From contig NZ_JARXHX010000028.1 of NCBI RefSeq assembly GCF_031127835.1, positions 1 through 38,513 on the forward strand: a DNA stretch of 38,513 nucleotides. The letters run 5' to 3'. The stretch is from Pelagicoccus sp. SDUM812002 (lineage in GTDB: Bacteria; Verrucomicrobiota; Verrucomicrobiia; Opitutales; Opitutaceae). Positions 23,968 to 32,261 of this stretch are shown here, piece by piece. The stretch's first letter is position 1. Every line of letters begins with the position of its first letter. A program made the translations under genes and the position numbers. The notes under the pieces were generated by a model, which was not told the origin of the DNA, did no database searches, and saw nothing but the letters and a program-made list of their open reading frames with translations.

Positions 23968-25526
23968 TGAAGAACAGTATGCAGTCCGAGTAGAATCGCA
24001 AAGGTTGCAAGTGCAACGACGCCCAAGAGGTAGAGGTAGCTCTTTTTCGGGGCTTCTCTGTATCTAGTTTCTGAGGACGCCTTGTCGCCTGTAGATCCTA
24101 TGATCAAACCGCCCATTGCCACGAGGAAGCCAAAAAGATTCCACCAAAGCCAACTCATCTGCGGCATTGCTTGCCACAGTGTGGCATTGGTAGCGATTCC
24201 AGCCAAGAGGCTTGACATGCCCCATGCTGGATTGCGCAAGCTCCGCTTGAGCAGGATAAAGACGAAGCAGGCTAGAATGGGACCGTTAAATGCGGAACTT
24301 ATTGCGTTGACCAAAACCAGTACGGTAGCCTGCGAGCCACTGAAGAGAAAGGCCAGTCCGCAAGCCGCCAAGCCGAAGAGCACGGTGAGGCTTCTCGCCC
24401 GTTGCAGCGGCTCTCGAAAGCCGGGCAGGGGGATCTTGCGCCCATCCAGAAAGTCCTTTTCAAGCGAGGCACTGAGAGAATTGATATTGGAGTCGAGGCT
24501 GGACATAGCGGCTGCCAGAATACCTGAAACGATGATACCCTTCAGTCCGATAGGCATGTATTCGATTATAAAATACGGGGCTATAAAGTCAGGATTTTGA
24601 CCTATCATCTGATTCTGCAGCCAAGGCGACTGCTGGAAGAACAAGCCGAGCAATACGCCAAATCCGCAATAGGTAAGCACGAGCGGAAGGCGCAGGGTGC
24701 CATTGAGCAGAATCGCTTTGCGGGCTGTCGATAGGTCCCTGGCAGCGAGAAGCCGCTGAGCTTGGCTTTGGTCGCATCCATAGTACGCGAGGTAGAGGAA
24801 GAACCCTCCGATCAACATCGGCCACAAACTATAGGAAGCGCCGTCGTTTAGCCCGTTACCCGAAAGCTGATAAATACTCAGGCGCTCGGGGTCGAAAGCT
24901 CCGAGCGCTTCGCCTGGAGATTCGATGAGGAAGAGTAATACGATACCGCAGGCCAAAGCGCTTAACCAAAGGATCAGCAATTGTAGGATGTCTGAATATA
25001 TGTCCGCTTCAATCCCACCGATCGTGGTGTAGATCAGCGACAGTCCGCCCACGATCAAGATGCTGCTTGCCACGGACAAGTCGAGGCAGACCGCAACTAC
25101 CACCGACATCGCATAGAGGGCGACTCCTGTCGCGAGCCCACGGCCCGCGATGAAGAGTAAGCTCAACACTTTGCGGGTTCCTACTCCCATGCGACCTTCT
25201 ACCGCGTAAAAGATAGTAGTGGCGTTTGGCTTCTTGTATCCAGAAACCAGATATAATATTCCAATCGCTGCCAGTGGGACCGCGAGTTCGTATTGCAGCC
25301 ACTTTAAGCCGCCACCCTCCTTGAGGGCTATGAAAGCCGGGGCGCCGATCAAGCTAATGGCGCTGCACTGAGTCGCAATCATGGAGCCAGCGATCGACCA
25401 AGGGCCTAATCGATTTCCGGCGAGATAGTAGTCGCTCTGCTGTTTCTGTCGGGCGCCAATCCAGATGCTCAGAGCGACAATTCCCACAAGGTAGACGAAA
25501 ACGATTATCCAATCGATGGGGTGCAT
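23964..25526 (-). CDS. Sodium:solute symporter (SSS family)
   Basis: A 520-residue inner-membrane transporter with about fourteen hydrophobic helices, of the sodium/solute symporter (SSF) family that includes SGLT and PutP. Landmarks are LVGIVALSIWIG (helix 1), DYYLAGNRLGPW, the unwound sodium-site region SMIATQCSAISLIGAPAFIA, and the family signature YYGCDQSQAQRLLAARD. The late pattern AAAMSSLDSNINSLSAS supplies the second sodium-site serines. The substrate is probably a sugar or organic acid; the nearby PfkB kinase fits a sugar but this is a guess. The ATG at 25526 (MHPIDWIIVFVYL) starts at the first helix; the frame is open to 25628 without family similarity. Confidence 0.92.
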   Translation of the reverse strand: MHPIDWIIVFVYLVGIVALSIWIGARQKQQSDYYLAGNRLGPWSIAGSMIATQCSAISLIGAPAFIALKEGGGLKWLQYELAVPLAAIGILYLVSGYKKPNATTIFYAVEGRMGVGTRKVLSLLFIAGRGLATGVALYAMSVVVAVCLDLSVASSILIVGGLSLIYTTIGGIEADIYSDILQLLILWLSALACGIVLLFLIESPGEALGAFDPERLSIYQLSGNGLNDGASYSLWPMLIGGFFLYLAYYGCDQSQAQRLLAARDLSTARKAILLNGTLRLPLVLTYCGFGVLLGLFFQQSPWLQNQMIGQNPDFIAPYFIIEYMPIGLKGIIVSGILAAAMSSLDSNINSLSASLEKDFLDGRKIPLPGFREPLQRARSLTVLFGLAACGLAFLFSGSQATVLVLVNAISSAFNGPILACFVFILLKRSLRNPAWGMSSLLAGIATNATLWQAMPQMSWLWWNLFGFLVAMGGLIIGSTGDKASSETRYREAPKKSYLYLLGVVALATFAILLGLHTVLQ

Positions 25527-25618
25527 ACGCCTTGTTGCGAGCAGCATTTGCGCCGTCAATCTCGGTGCTTTATTTCGAGCGTAGCGGACCGTGCATTGAC
25601 ACGGGTTCCAAGGTTGAT

Positions 25619-26932
25619 TTGTATTCACTTACTCTGACCAATCCTATTATCCAACCATTTCTGCTGCTATTGCGTCTTGTGGGTACGGCCTTTCTTTCGG
25701 CTATATTTATGCAGGGCTGCGCTCGTTTCGAAACGCTACGCTCTGACATTGCGGATTGGGAACAAAGCTCGCGTATCGCCGTTAGTTTGGAAGGTGATCC
25801 CTCGATCATCGACGGCGCCTACGCTGCTGTTTGGACACGAGGACAAGATGGAGACCTTGAAATCCAAGACCTGCAGGTCAGTGGCCCCGACGGGCGGCTC
25901 GCGTTTCTACTGCGAGACAAGCAGGACTATTTTTTTGGAGCTTTCCAGGACCGGAACGAGAACAGTAAAGTTGACGTGGGAGAACCGCTTTGGTTCTACG
26001 GTGACGAGAAACCACGTCCTGTTCCGCATGGAGCCCGCAGCGTGCAAGAAATAAACTTCCTGAAAATCGAACGCAAGGAGGCGATACACCTGCCGACTTT
26101 GGAGGACCTTCGCACCTCACGCGACGGCCGGGCTTTGTTCGACTTAACCACCGATCAGTCCGTGAAAATTATCGCTGGGGAAATCGCCGACCTAGATGAT
26201 CCGCGATTTGCGATCGAGGTGGGGGACCAAGGCTTATGGGAGCCCACCCGGTTTATGAGAAACTATGGCGTCGGCGTCTTCTTTCTGCAGGAGTACGACG
26301 CGAGCAAGATGCCTTTGATATTTGTGAGCGGCGCCTCCGGTACACCTCGCAACTGGCAATGGATTGTAGAGCGTTTGGACAAGACCCGTTTTCAACCTTG
26401 GGTGTTTCACTATCCCTCCGGCCTTTCGCTGGAAGAGACATCGCACATCCTCGACCTTGTGTTGAATGCTTTATACAGGAAACACGGCTTCTCTGAAATA
26501 GGGGTGGTTGCCCACAGCATGGGAGGGCTGCTGGCGCGGAATTATATTCTCGTGGCCCAGAGTCGAGACTACGAAATTGCGGGATTTGTTAGCCTTTCTA
26601 CGCCGTGGAACGGCCACTACATGGCAAAACTGGGTGTCGATTATGCGCCTGAAGCGATACCTTCCTGGAAGGACATCGAGCCGGACAGCGAATTCATCGA
26701 AATGATATTGGAAGCGCCGATGCCAGTTGAGCACCTATTGGTTTACGGTAACGCGAGTAATCGGTCGCCGTTTTTGCCAAAAGAAAACGATGGGACCGTT
26801 TCGGTGGAGAGCATGTTGGATCCACGGGCTGTCGAGGCGGCTACGAATGTGATCGAACTACCCAAGAACCATATCGACATCCTTAAATCACACAAAGCCC
26901 GCAAAGCGATTGAGCTTCTGTTCTCCGAATAG
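25619..26932 (+). CDS. Alpha/beta hydrolase, lipase-like, probable lipoprotein
   Basis: A protein of about 437 residues with an alpha/beta-hydrolase domain in its C-terminal half: the nucleophile elbow AHSMGG, Asp in KENDGTVS and His in PKNHIDIL, as in triacylglycerol-lipase-like or PGAP1-like esterases. The N-terminal half is a beta-rich domain with a DRNENSKVDVGEP segment. A lipobox-like FMQGC follows a hydrophobic stretch, implying a lipid-anchored protein. No ATG precedes that Cys in a suitable place. Possible starts are TTG at 25532, 25619 (AAGG 5 nt upstream) or 25670 (gives M-R-L and a compact signal peptide). I chose 25619, with the start uncertain. It reads divergently from the symporter. 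Confidence 0.75.
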   Translation: MYSLTLTNPIIQPFLLLLRLVGTAFLSAIFMQGCARFETLRSDIADWEQSSRIAVSLEGDPSIIDGAYAAVWTRGQDGDLEIQDLQVSGPDGRLAFLLRDKQDYFFGAFQDRNENSKVDVGEPLWFYGDEKPRPVPHGARSVQEINFLKIERKEAIHLPTLEDLRTSRDGRALFDLTTDQSVKIIAGEIADLDDPRFAIEVGDQGLWEPTRFMRNYGVGVFFLQEYDASKMPLIFVSGASGTPRNWQWIVERLDKTRFQPWVFHYPSGLSLEETSHILDLVLNALYRKHGFSEIGVVAHSMGGLLARNYILVAQSRDYEIAGFVSLSTPWNGHYMAKLGVDYAPEAIPSWKDIEPDSEFIEMILEAPMPVEHLLVYGNASNRSPFLPKENDGTVSVESMLDPRAVEAATNVIELPKNHIDILKSHKARKAIELLFSE

Positions 26933-27067
26933 GATGATGTCGCTCGGAGTCCGTTCTCAATGCAATCCTGTGTTCGGTTGACAAGTCGGGTTAGTCGCCT
27001 ACATCTGTAGGAATAGAGAGCCCGCCATCCTGGCGGACTTGTTCCATACCTCCAACTTCACCCACAC

Positions 27068-27982
27068 TTGTATGTCGGATCTTTAGCGGATAGCTTTCAG
27101 GCTGGAGGCCTGACGATGTATGTATTGGGAGCCTTGTCCCTGGTGGGCCTGGCTGTCGCGATCGAGAGGCTGAAAAGTCTTCGCAGCGAACGCCTCATAT
27201 TACGGGACTTCATGATCGGTTTTAAAAGGCTTTGGCACCAAGGCGCGTGGGAAGAGCTGGGGCGTCTGGTCCAGAGACGCCGTTGTGTTATGAGCCAAGT
27301 CGTTGCGGTCATCCTGAAGCGTCACTGCAAGCCGTTCGACCGAGTTTCCATGATCGCCTCGGACTCGGCCAACGCTGCTATCAAGAAAGAGCTACAGCTA
27401 GTCTATCCGTTGAATATTATCGCGACGATTAGCCCACTCATCGGCTTGTTTGGGACGATCATCGGCATGATCGCATCGTTTCGCATGATTGTGTTAACGG
27501 GTGTTTCGGGAGACGCTTCGATTGTTGCAGATGGGATATCGAAGGCCCTCGTGACGACGGCAGCGGGACGGATCGTCGGGATACCCGCGCTGACATTCTA
27601 TCATTATTTCAAGAATAGAACCGCTCGGGGCAGTGGGGCGATTGAAGAGAATATCAATACGATTCTCTACGACTGGTTGCTCGAAGACTGGCTGACGATG
27701 CAAATTGACACCGGAAACGACGAAGAAAGGACGATTGATCTCGCGGCGGAGGCGGAACTGTTCACGGAGTCGTTGCGGACGCGAGAGAGTTTTTCTGTAT
27801 CTAGTGAGCAATCACAAAATAGAGATCATCAAATGGGTGGTTTTGATCCTCTCGAGGAACAAACCAAAGCGTTGAGCGAAGGGCTACATTTGGTCGAAAC
27901 GCTCTCTTATGACACCTCGGTTCCGTCCCGATTCATAGAGAAAAAAGCGGCAGCTGGAACATGGTCCTATATCGATTCCTAG
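27068..27982 (+). CDS. MotA/TolQ/ExbB-family proton channel, cut off by an in-frame amber codon
   Basis: Residues 1 to about 200 are an ExbB/TolQ-like proton channel subunit: the N-terminal AGGLTMYVLGALSLVGLAVAIERL (helix 1), ISPLIGLFGTIIGMI (121-135, helix 2), and SKALVTTAAGRIVGIPAL (158-175, helix 3). About 100 further residues are hydrophilic. The frame ends at TAG (27980-27982) inside the phrase WSYIDS-stop-FVLGPIP, and the same frame continues to 28426. In related proteins I expect Trp at that point. The start is a TTG at 27068. An ATG at 27116 has a GGAGG 7 nt before it, but using it would remove conserved residues of helix 1. No ExbD partner is adjacent. Confidence 0.7.
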   Translation: MYVGSLADSFQAGGLTMYVLGALSLVGLAVAIERLKSLRSERLILRDFMIGFKRLWHQGAWEELGRLVQRRRCVMSQVVAVILKRHCKPFDRVSMIASDSANAAIKKELQLVYPLNIIATISPLIGLFGTIIGMIASFRMIVLTGVSGDASIVADGISKALVTTAAGRIVGIPALTFYHYFKNRTARGSGAIEENINTILYDWLLEDWLTMQIDTGNDEERTIDLAAEAELFTESLRTRESFSVSSEQSQNRDHQMGGFDPLEEQTKALSEGLHLVETLSYDTSVPSRFIEKKAAAGTWSYIDS

Positions 27983-28426
27983 TTTGTCCTGGGTCCTATT
28001 CCTGCCAAGCATGAGTTCCTCACGGACCAAGCGGGAACGGGGAAGATCGCTGTCGACTTGGACCTGAGATTACCGATGGCCCGCCGCAAATATCGCGAGT
28101 GGATTTATCGAGTGACGGAGAGTCCTGCGTTTGCGTTCCGGGAGGGCGAAGGGAGTTCCGTATACTATTTCTACAGCGAAATTTTCAGTGCCAGCCAACA
28201 AGAGACACTTATTCGGCTTCGAGCGGATAGGGAGGTGCAACTGTGGCTAAACGAGTCAACCGATCCTATCGTGACGACGCGTTCGGAATCCGGAAAAGTC
28301 GCATACGGACAGGTCCTTTTGAACAAAGGGAACAACCAGCTCCTCGTCCAGGTTGACAGTCATGGATCCGACGGATACTTGTGGGTCGCCCACTCGGCAG
28401 TGATCGCTGAATTGATAGAGGACTGA
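27983..28426 (+). pseudogene. Detached C-terminal domain of the ExbB-like reading frame (GPFP-type domain)
   Basis: This is 147 codons in the same frame as the ExbB-like gene, directly after its TAG. The reading FVLGPIPAK, VDLDLRLPM, YREWIYRVTESPAF, SSVYYFYSEIFSA, VQLWLNE and LLNKGNNQLLVQVDSHG follows, in order, a domain I know from Verrucomicrobia and Planctomycetes proteins that begins W-Y-I-D-[ST]-W-Y-[VI]-I-G-P-F-P and ends in a carbohydrate-binding-like KG-N-LLV-V strand. No ATG with an SD precedes it. A weak TTG at 28058 and an ATG at 28076 are the only starts and both cut the domain. A single G-to-A change (TGG to TAG) would explain the break. Confidence 0.7.
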
Positions 28427-29143
28427 CGCGTGAGTAGCGCACTTCTCGATCGGCCGCTGCGTAAGGAAGAGCGTCCACGGCGCGAGGCCAGCCAGTAGCG
28501 TCAAGCAAAGGCGCCACAGGGGAAAGCTAAGACCCTCGGTCCAAGTTCGCGGAGCCAGGAGGCCCTGAGCGAGCCGAATCCAATCGACGCTGCCATCTGC
28601 CTTCGAACCCGTTGGACCCGCGACCGCTCCGCCGACGCGGTACGATGATTGAGATTCGCCTCCCGTCGATTCCGTGACTTTTATCCAGCAGTGAAATGCG
28701 TTGTACTCGAGGGTAGCTGAAATGCCGATACGGTTGAGCAAGCTCGCTCCTACAATAGCAATTCCGTCGCAATCGTCGCTCTTCCGCTGCCACACCTCGG
28801 CGGCAGTCGGCCAATCGTGCAAATTGCCCCCGAAGAGGTTCCAGTCGCTCTCGTAGGTGATGCGTTTTTTCACGAACGCATGGACGGCATCCACTCGCTG
28901 CGAAAGCGGGGCATCGTGCGGGAGGATAGGTATCTCACGCTCCAGCTCTGCTAGAGCTTCGTCGCTGCCAAGAAAGAAAGGATCGACCAAACGTTCCGGA
29001 TGCAAGACACGAGAAAACTGCCCGGCAAGGCGATGAAGGTTGGGGAAAAGGCTGAAGAGGACGAGAGCCACAGACGCGACAGCCGTGGCAGACAATCGCA
29101 AGATCTTGGCACGGTTGCCTGGTTTGAAATGCCTCTGCGTCAC
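28256..29143 (-). CDS. Transglutaminase-like cysteine peptidase family membrane protein
   Basis: A 295-residue protein with an N-terminal membrane helix (about 16-33), a transglutaminase-like domain, and a second helix (about 207-226). The catalytic Cys125 lies in SDDCDGIAIVGASLLNRIG and His151 in NAFHCWIKVT, the usual C-H part of the triad. The start is a GTG at 29143. The last 57 residues run antisense across the 3' end of the broken ExbB frame (28256-28426) and have no recognisable pattern. They may be non-native sequence picked up after loss of the original stop. Substrate and partners are unknown. Confidence 0.75.
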   Translation of the reverse strand: MTQRHFKPGNRAKILRLSATAVASVALVLFSLFPNLHRLAGQFSRVLHPERLVDPFFLGSDEALAELEREIPILPHDAPLSQRVDAVHAFVKKRITYESDWNLFGGNLHDWPTAAEVWQRKSDDCDGIAIVGASLLNRIGISATLEYNAFHCWIKVTESTGGESQSSYRVGGAVAGPTGSKADGSVDWIRLAQGLLAPRTWTEGLSFPLWRLCLTLLAGLAPWTLFLTQRPIEKCATHASVLYQFSDHCRVGDPQVSVGSMTVNLDEELVVPFVQKDLSVCDFSGFRTRRHDRIG

Positions 29144-29399
29144 TACCCAAGATTCGGCGAAACCTAGCCGTTCTTGACGCGCTCGACTTTTTTTACGGTT
29201 CCTTTTAGGTCTGCCTGAAGTTGGCTAGGAACATCGCCAAACCAAAGGGTAGGGAGGTCCGCATCTCTCTAGCCTGAGTAAGTGGTGGCGGGAGCGATTA
29301 TCGACCCGAAACCAAACGCCTTCGACGTCAGGTTATCTGAATACGATTACTATCGGTAAGGATCGACGAGCTCGGAGAAACTTATCGAGGTTCCGCCGG

Positions 29400-30111
29400 A
29401 TGGCGACTTTTGCTGATTCTGACGTTGGGAGAAGTAGCAGCTTCGCAGCCCCTTTGCGACATCATAAGTTGTTGGCACCCCAGCTGACCCAACCATGCAT
29501 AATTCCAAGCTTGTTCTTTCTAATCCTGTTAGCGAGTAATGTGCTGTTTGCGTTTCTCCTCATTCGCAAAGATCAAACTCAGCCTGAGATGGTGGCAGCG
29601 CCCGAGCAGGAACCCGTTATCGAGGCGATCAAAGAGTTTCGACCCGCTGCGCCCCTGCAATCGGAAATCCTTAACGCGGATCGAGTCAGCGCTTACGTGG
29701 CCGCTATCAAAGCGTTGGAGGAAAAAAAAACGCGAGCTGCAGGAAGAGGTTAGCGAACTGACGAATGAACTTTCGGTCTACAATGCGAGACGGCAGCAGC
29801 CAAGAGCTTCCAGCGTAAGGCCAGGCTCAAGCGGACTGACAGATCCGATGTTTGAGATGCTCGATAATGAGGCAACGTCGGACCTCGCTCTGGACTGGAT
29901 TCGAGCCGACCAGTCGCGGCGCTTCGCTTCCCGGATCGCTCTGTCTGGATTGGATCCGGAGCGTAAGGAGATGTTCGTGGAATTACTCGGCGATCGATAC
30001 GCTCATCGAAGCAACCTGAACAAATTTGGCGCGGATGTCCTTCCCGAGCAGGAGAGGCAGGGCATTGAGACTAGCTATCGCGCGGAGCTTAGCTCCTTGG
30101 TGGGAGATTAG
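29400..30111 (+). pseudogene. Broken membrane-anchored coiled-coil protein gene (frameshift at A9), main part
   Basis: Two frames join at nine A (29722-29730). The first (29400-29753) encodes a hydrophobic anchor (CIIPSLFFLILLASNVLFAFLLI), a Pro/Glu linker and the start of a coiled coil ending KALEEKK. The second continues it as RELQEEVSELTNELSVYNARRQQ, then DPMFEMLDNEATSDLAL, and a helical segment with LDPERKEMFVELLGDRYAHRS. Removing one A restores a single 236-codon frame. The order of anchor, coiled coil, M-L-D-N segment, and x-L-x-P-E-x-x-x-x-F-x-x-L-L matches a family of hypothetical proteins I recall from Opitutae. The frame ends at TAG (30109-30111), but similarity to that family continues in the same frame. 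Function unknown. Confidence 0.7.
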
Positions 30112-30462
30112 ATGGCCGGGCTCTTTTTGACGGCGGAGACGAAGCCTCTCTCTTTCGCACGAATACAAGAAATCGATACACTATTGCGGTTCGGTGACCA
30201 ACCACTCACCCAAGACCAGTACTTACCCATTTGAAATCTGCTTTCAAATACCATCCAAGTAGGCGTCAGGATGAACGATGCCGCGTTGGTGATAGACGTA
30301 ACCGAGCGTTCGATATCGAACAATATCGCCCTGCTGTCTGAAGCCGAAGCGGTGCGTTCACCGAGCCAATACGCGATTTCCGAGGAACGCGTTCTCGGCG
30401 ACATAACGCAAACGATGCGCCGAATGCCCCAAAGGAATAAGGCGCATGCCGGGGCTGCGATC
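30112..30462 (+). pseudogene. C-terminal part of the broken coiled-coil protein gene, past TAG and TGA
   Basis: The same frame continues after the TAG with EIDTLLRFGDQPLTQDQYLPI, is stopped again by TGA at 30232-30234, and then reads MNDAALVIDVTERSISNNIALLSEAEAV and GDITQTMRRMPQRNK. In intact relatives I expect a stretch like R-x-N-Q-L-x-x-x-L-x-x-S-G-x-P-L-T-x-x-Q followed by D-A-A-L-x-x-A-x-x-x-L-S-x-x-Q and a charged end, so both pieces look like remnants of one protein. The right limit is approximate because the frame stays open into the antisense of the HDOD gene to 30633. With the frameshift, that makes three disabling changes in one gene. Confidence 0.6.
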
Positions 30463-30510
30463 ACAACACCGCCCCAACTGGTTGCGTTTCTACCAGAGTG
30501 GTTGTCTACG

Positions 30511-31359
30511 CTATGCGGCGAGTTGGCCAGAGAGCGTCTCGATGCGTTCCTTCACTTCCCTGTTGGCGGCTCGCAAGGCATTGATATCGACTCCCGCTTC
30601 CTTCATGCGCTTTTGCGTGATCGTCCAGTATGACTTTTCTCCCGGCGCTCCTTTGCCGAGGTTTTCGGTTATTGCTCCCGACAGGGCGAGCAGGTAGGCG
30701 TGTGGATTCTTCGTCGGAGCCTGCTCTGGCGCGTACTGGTAGCGGAGGGCCTCGATGGCGACCTCCGGGAAGTGCCAGGCCTCAAGAACGATAGCCGCGG
30801 CCTCCGGGTTGGTGACGCCGAGGTTCTCCTGCTCCCATTCAAGCAAAGGCGTCTCGTCGGAGGCTTTGAACTTCGGAGGAACGATGAACTTCTGCGAGCA
30901 AGCGTCAACGATCGTCTTTCCCATCGTTCTCAAAAGGCCGAGGGTGTAGGCTTCCTTTTCGTCGATGCCGCTTGCTTTGGCCAAGGCCTCCATGGCGAGG
31001 CCGGATGTGACCGAGTTTTCCCAGAAATGCCAGCCGTCGATACCATAAGTGTAGTTTCGGCGGGCAAAGACATTGGAGGCGGCCGCGAGGCCCACGACCT
31101 TGAAGAGCTCTGCAAAGCCGATCCGAGAGATTGCCTGCTCGAGGGAGTCCACCGCAGTGCCCGAACTGAATGCCATGCTGTTGGATATCTTGAGGACCTT
31201 GGCGGTCAGGGAGGGATCGGTGTTCACCAGGTTCACGATGCTCTTCGAGCTCGTGTTACGATCTTTAAGCAACTTGTTGAGCTTCGCGAAGATCTGAGGC
31301 GAGGGTGGCAGCTTTTGGGCGGCGGCTTTGAGTTCTAGATTTGAAATGTTGTAGGCCAT
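30511..31359 (-). CDS. HDOD domain protein (second copy)
   Basis: A 282-residue stand-alone HDOD-domain protein, presumed to act in signal transduction. The entry LPPSPQIFAKLNKLLKDRNTSSKSIVNLV is followed by DPSLTAKVLKISNSMAFSSG, SLEQAISRIGFAELFKVVGLAAASNVF, and later EAYTLGLLRTMGKTIVDAC and AIVLEAWHFPEVAIEALRYQYAP, the order of the family. The HD pair is replaced (LLRTMGK where HD proteins have LLHDIG), so no phosphohydrolase activity is expected. The ATG at 31359 (MAYNISNLELKAAAQKL) is the natural start; the frame is open to 31425. It is only distantly like the HDOD protein at 14734. Confidence 0.9.
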   Translation of the reverse strand: MAYNISNLELKAAAQKLPPSPQIFAKLNKLLKDRNTSSKSIVNLVNTDPSLTAKVLKISNSMAFSSGTAVDSLEQAISRIGFAELFKVVGLAAASNVFARRNYTYGIDGWHFWENSVTSGLAMEALAKASGIDEKEAYTLGLLRTMGKTIVDACSQKFIVPPKFKASDETPLLEWEQENLGVTNPEAAAIVLEAWHFPEVAIEALRYQYAPEQAPTKNPHAYLLALSGAITENLGKGAPGEKSYWTITQKRMKEAGVDINALRAANREVKERIETLSGQLAA

Positions 31360-31586
31360 GGTTTGCGGACGTTTCGATTGGTTGCCCCCTAAAATCGGCT
31401 CTGCGAAAACTCGCTGTAGATTCACCTGCGTTAATAGGATTTAAAAGGTATTCGGCAAACGGTTGGTATGCCTGCGGGCTCGTATCTTTGGAGGATCCAT
31501 GACAGCGGGACAATCGATTGGCGCATCGATTGCACCGTGCAGGCTCGAGGGGGCGAAAGAGCTTACCCCATTCCGAGAAATACCTT

Positions 31587-32246
31587 ATGAAACTTGAAAA
31601 AGAAGAACCGAAGAAATCGGCGCGTGCCCGTATCAGACGCGAGCGATTCACCATGATCCGGTCCTTTGCGCTGGCGGACGTGCTAACGCTTCTCAATGGA
31701 GCTTGTGGTAGCGGGTCAGTCATCGCGGCAATGCAATACCTTATCACGCAGGAAGGGCACTGGCTTACCTTGGCGCTGGCCCTTCTCCCTCTCGCCCTCG
31801 GTTTCGACTTCCTAGACGGCCGGGTCGCTAGGTGGCGCAAGAAGTCCTCGGCTCTCGGAGCAGACCTCGATTCGCTCGCCGATGTCATTTCGTTTGGAAT
31901 GGCTCCCGCGGCGATCGGATTTGCCGCGGGTTTGCGTGGTGGGATCGATGTCTTGCTGCTCCTCTTTTTCGTCGGCTGCGGTATCAGCAGGTTGGCCCGC
32001 TTCAACACGACAGCCGTTTCCATGGCGAACGAGGCCGGAAAAGTGAGCCATTTCGAAGGTACTCCGATTCCAACCAGCGTTGGAATTGTATTTGTTATCT
32101 GGATTCTGCACGGACTGGGCAAAACCGGAGATGCGATGTGGCTTGGTTCCACCTCAATTCTAGGCTCCGTGATCCACCCGCTCAGCTTAATTTACGCAAT
32201 TAGCGGTACCTTGATGGTAAGTACCGTGCGCATCCCTAAGTTTTAG
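31587..32246 (+). CDS. pssA: CDP-alcohol phosphatidyltransferase, probably phosphatidylserine synthase
   Basis: A 219-residue integral membrane enzyme with the CDP-alcohol phosphatidyltransferase motif D-x2-D-G-x2-A-R-x8-G-x3-D-x3-D at residues 74-99 (Asp74, Asp77, Gly78, Ala81, Arg82, Gly91, Asp95, Asp99). The pre-motif ADVLTLLNGACGSGS and the post-motif FEGTPIPTSVGIVFV fit class II PssA, which makes phosphatidylserine from CDP-diacylglycerol and serine. Phosphatidylglycerol-phosphate synthase is less likely but not excluded. About seven membrane helices follow a basic N-terminus. The ATG at 31587 is chosen; the frame is open to 31518 with no family pattern. It converges on the GH13 gene with a 15-nt gap. 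Confidence 0.82.
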   Translation: MKLEKEEPKKSARARIRRERFTMIRSFALADVLTLLNGACGSGSVIAAMQYLITQEGHWLTLALALLPLALGFDFLDGRVARWRKKSSALGADLDSLADVISFGMAPAAIGFAAGLRGGIDVLLLLFFVGCGISRLARFNTTAVSMANEAGKVSHFEGTPIPTSVGIVFVIWILHGLGKTGDAMWLGSTSILGSVIHPLSLIYAISGTLMVSTVRIPKF

Positions 32247-32261
32247 CCTTTCAGCCGACGG

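Noticed and set aside
29722-29730. Programmed frameshifting at the nine-A run as an explanation for the split gene
   Set aside because: The shift needed is +1 (or loss of one A), not the usual -1 slip, and two further stops follow in the restored frame, so simple decay is a better account.
27980-30234. Alternative genetic code or pyrrolysine/selenocysteine use for the TAG and TGA codons
   Set aside because: TAG ends many intact genes here (hisA, ruvC, HDOD, pyk) and TGA ends the transglutaminase-like gene. No recoding element is seen and the lesions cluster in one small region.
30108-30464. 118-codon minus-strand frame opposite the end of the broken coiled-coil gene
   Set aside because: Its translation has no recognisable pattern, while the plus strand matches the expected order of the coiled-coil family.
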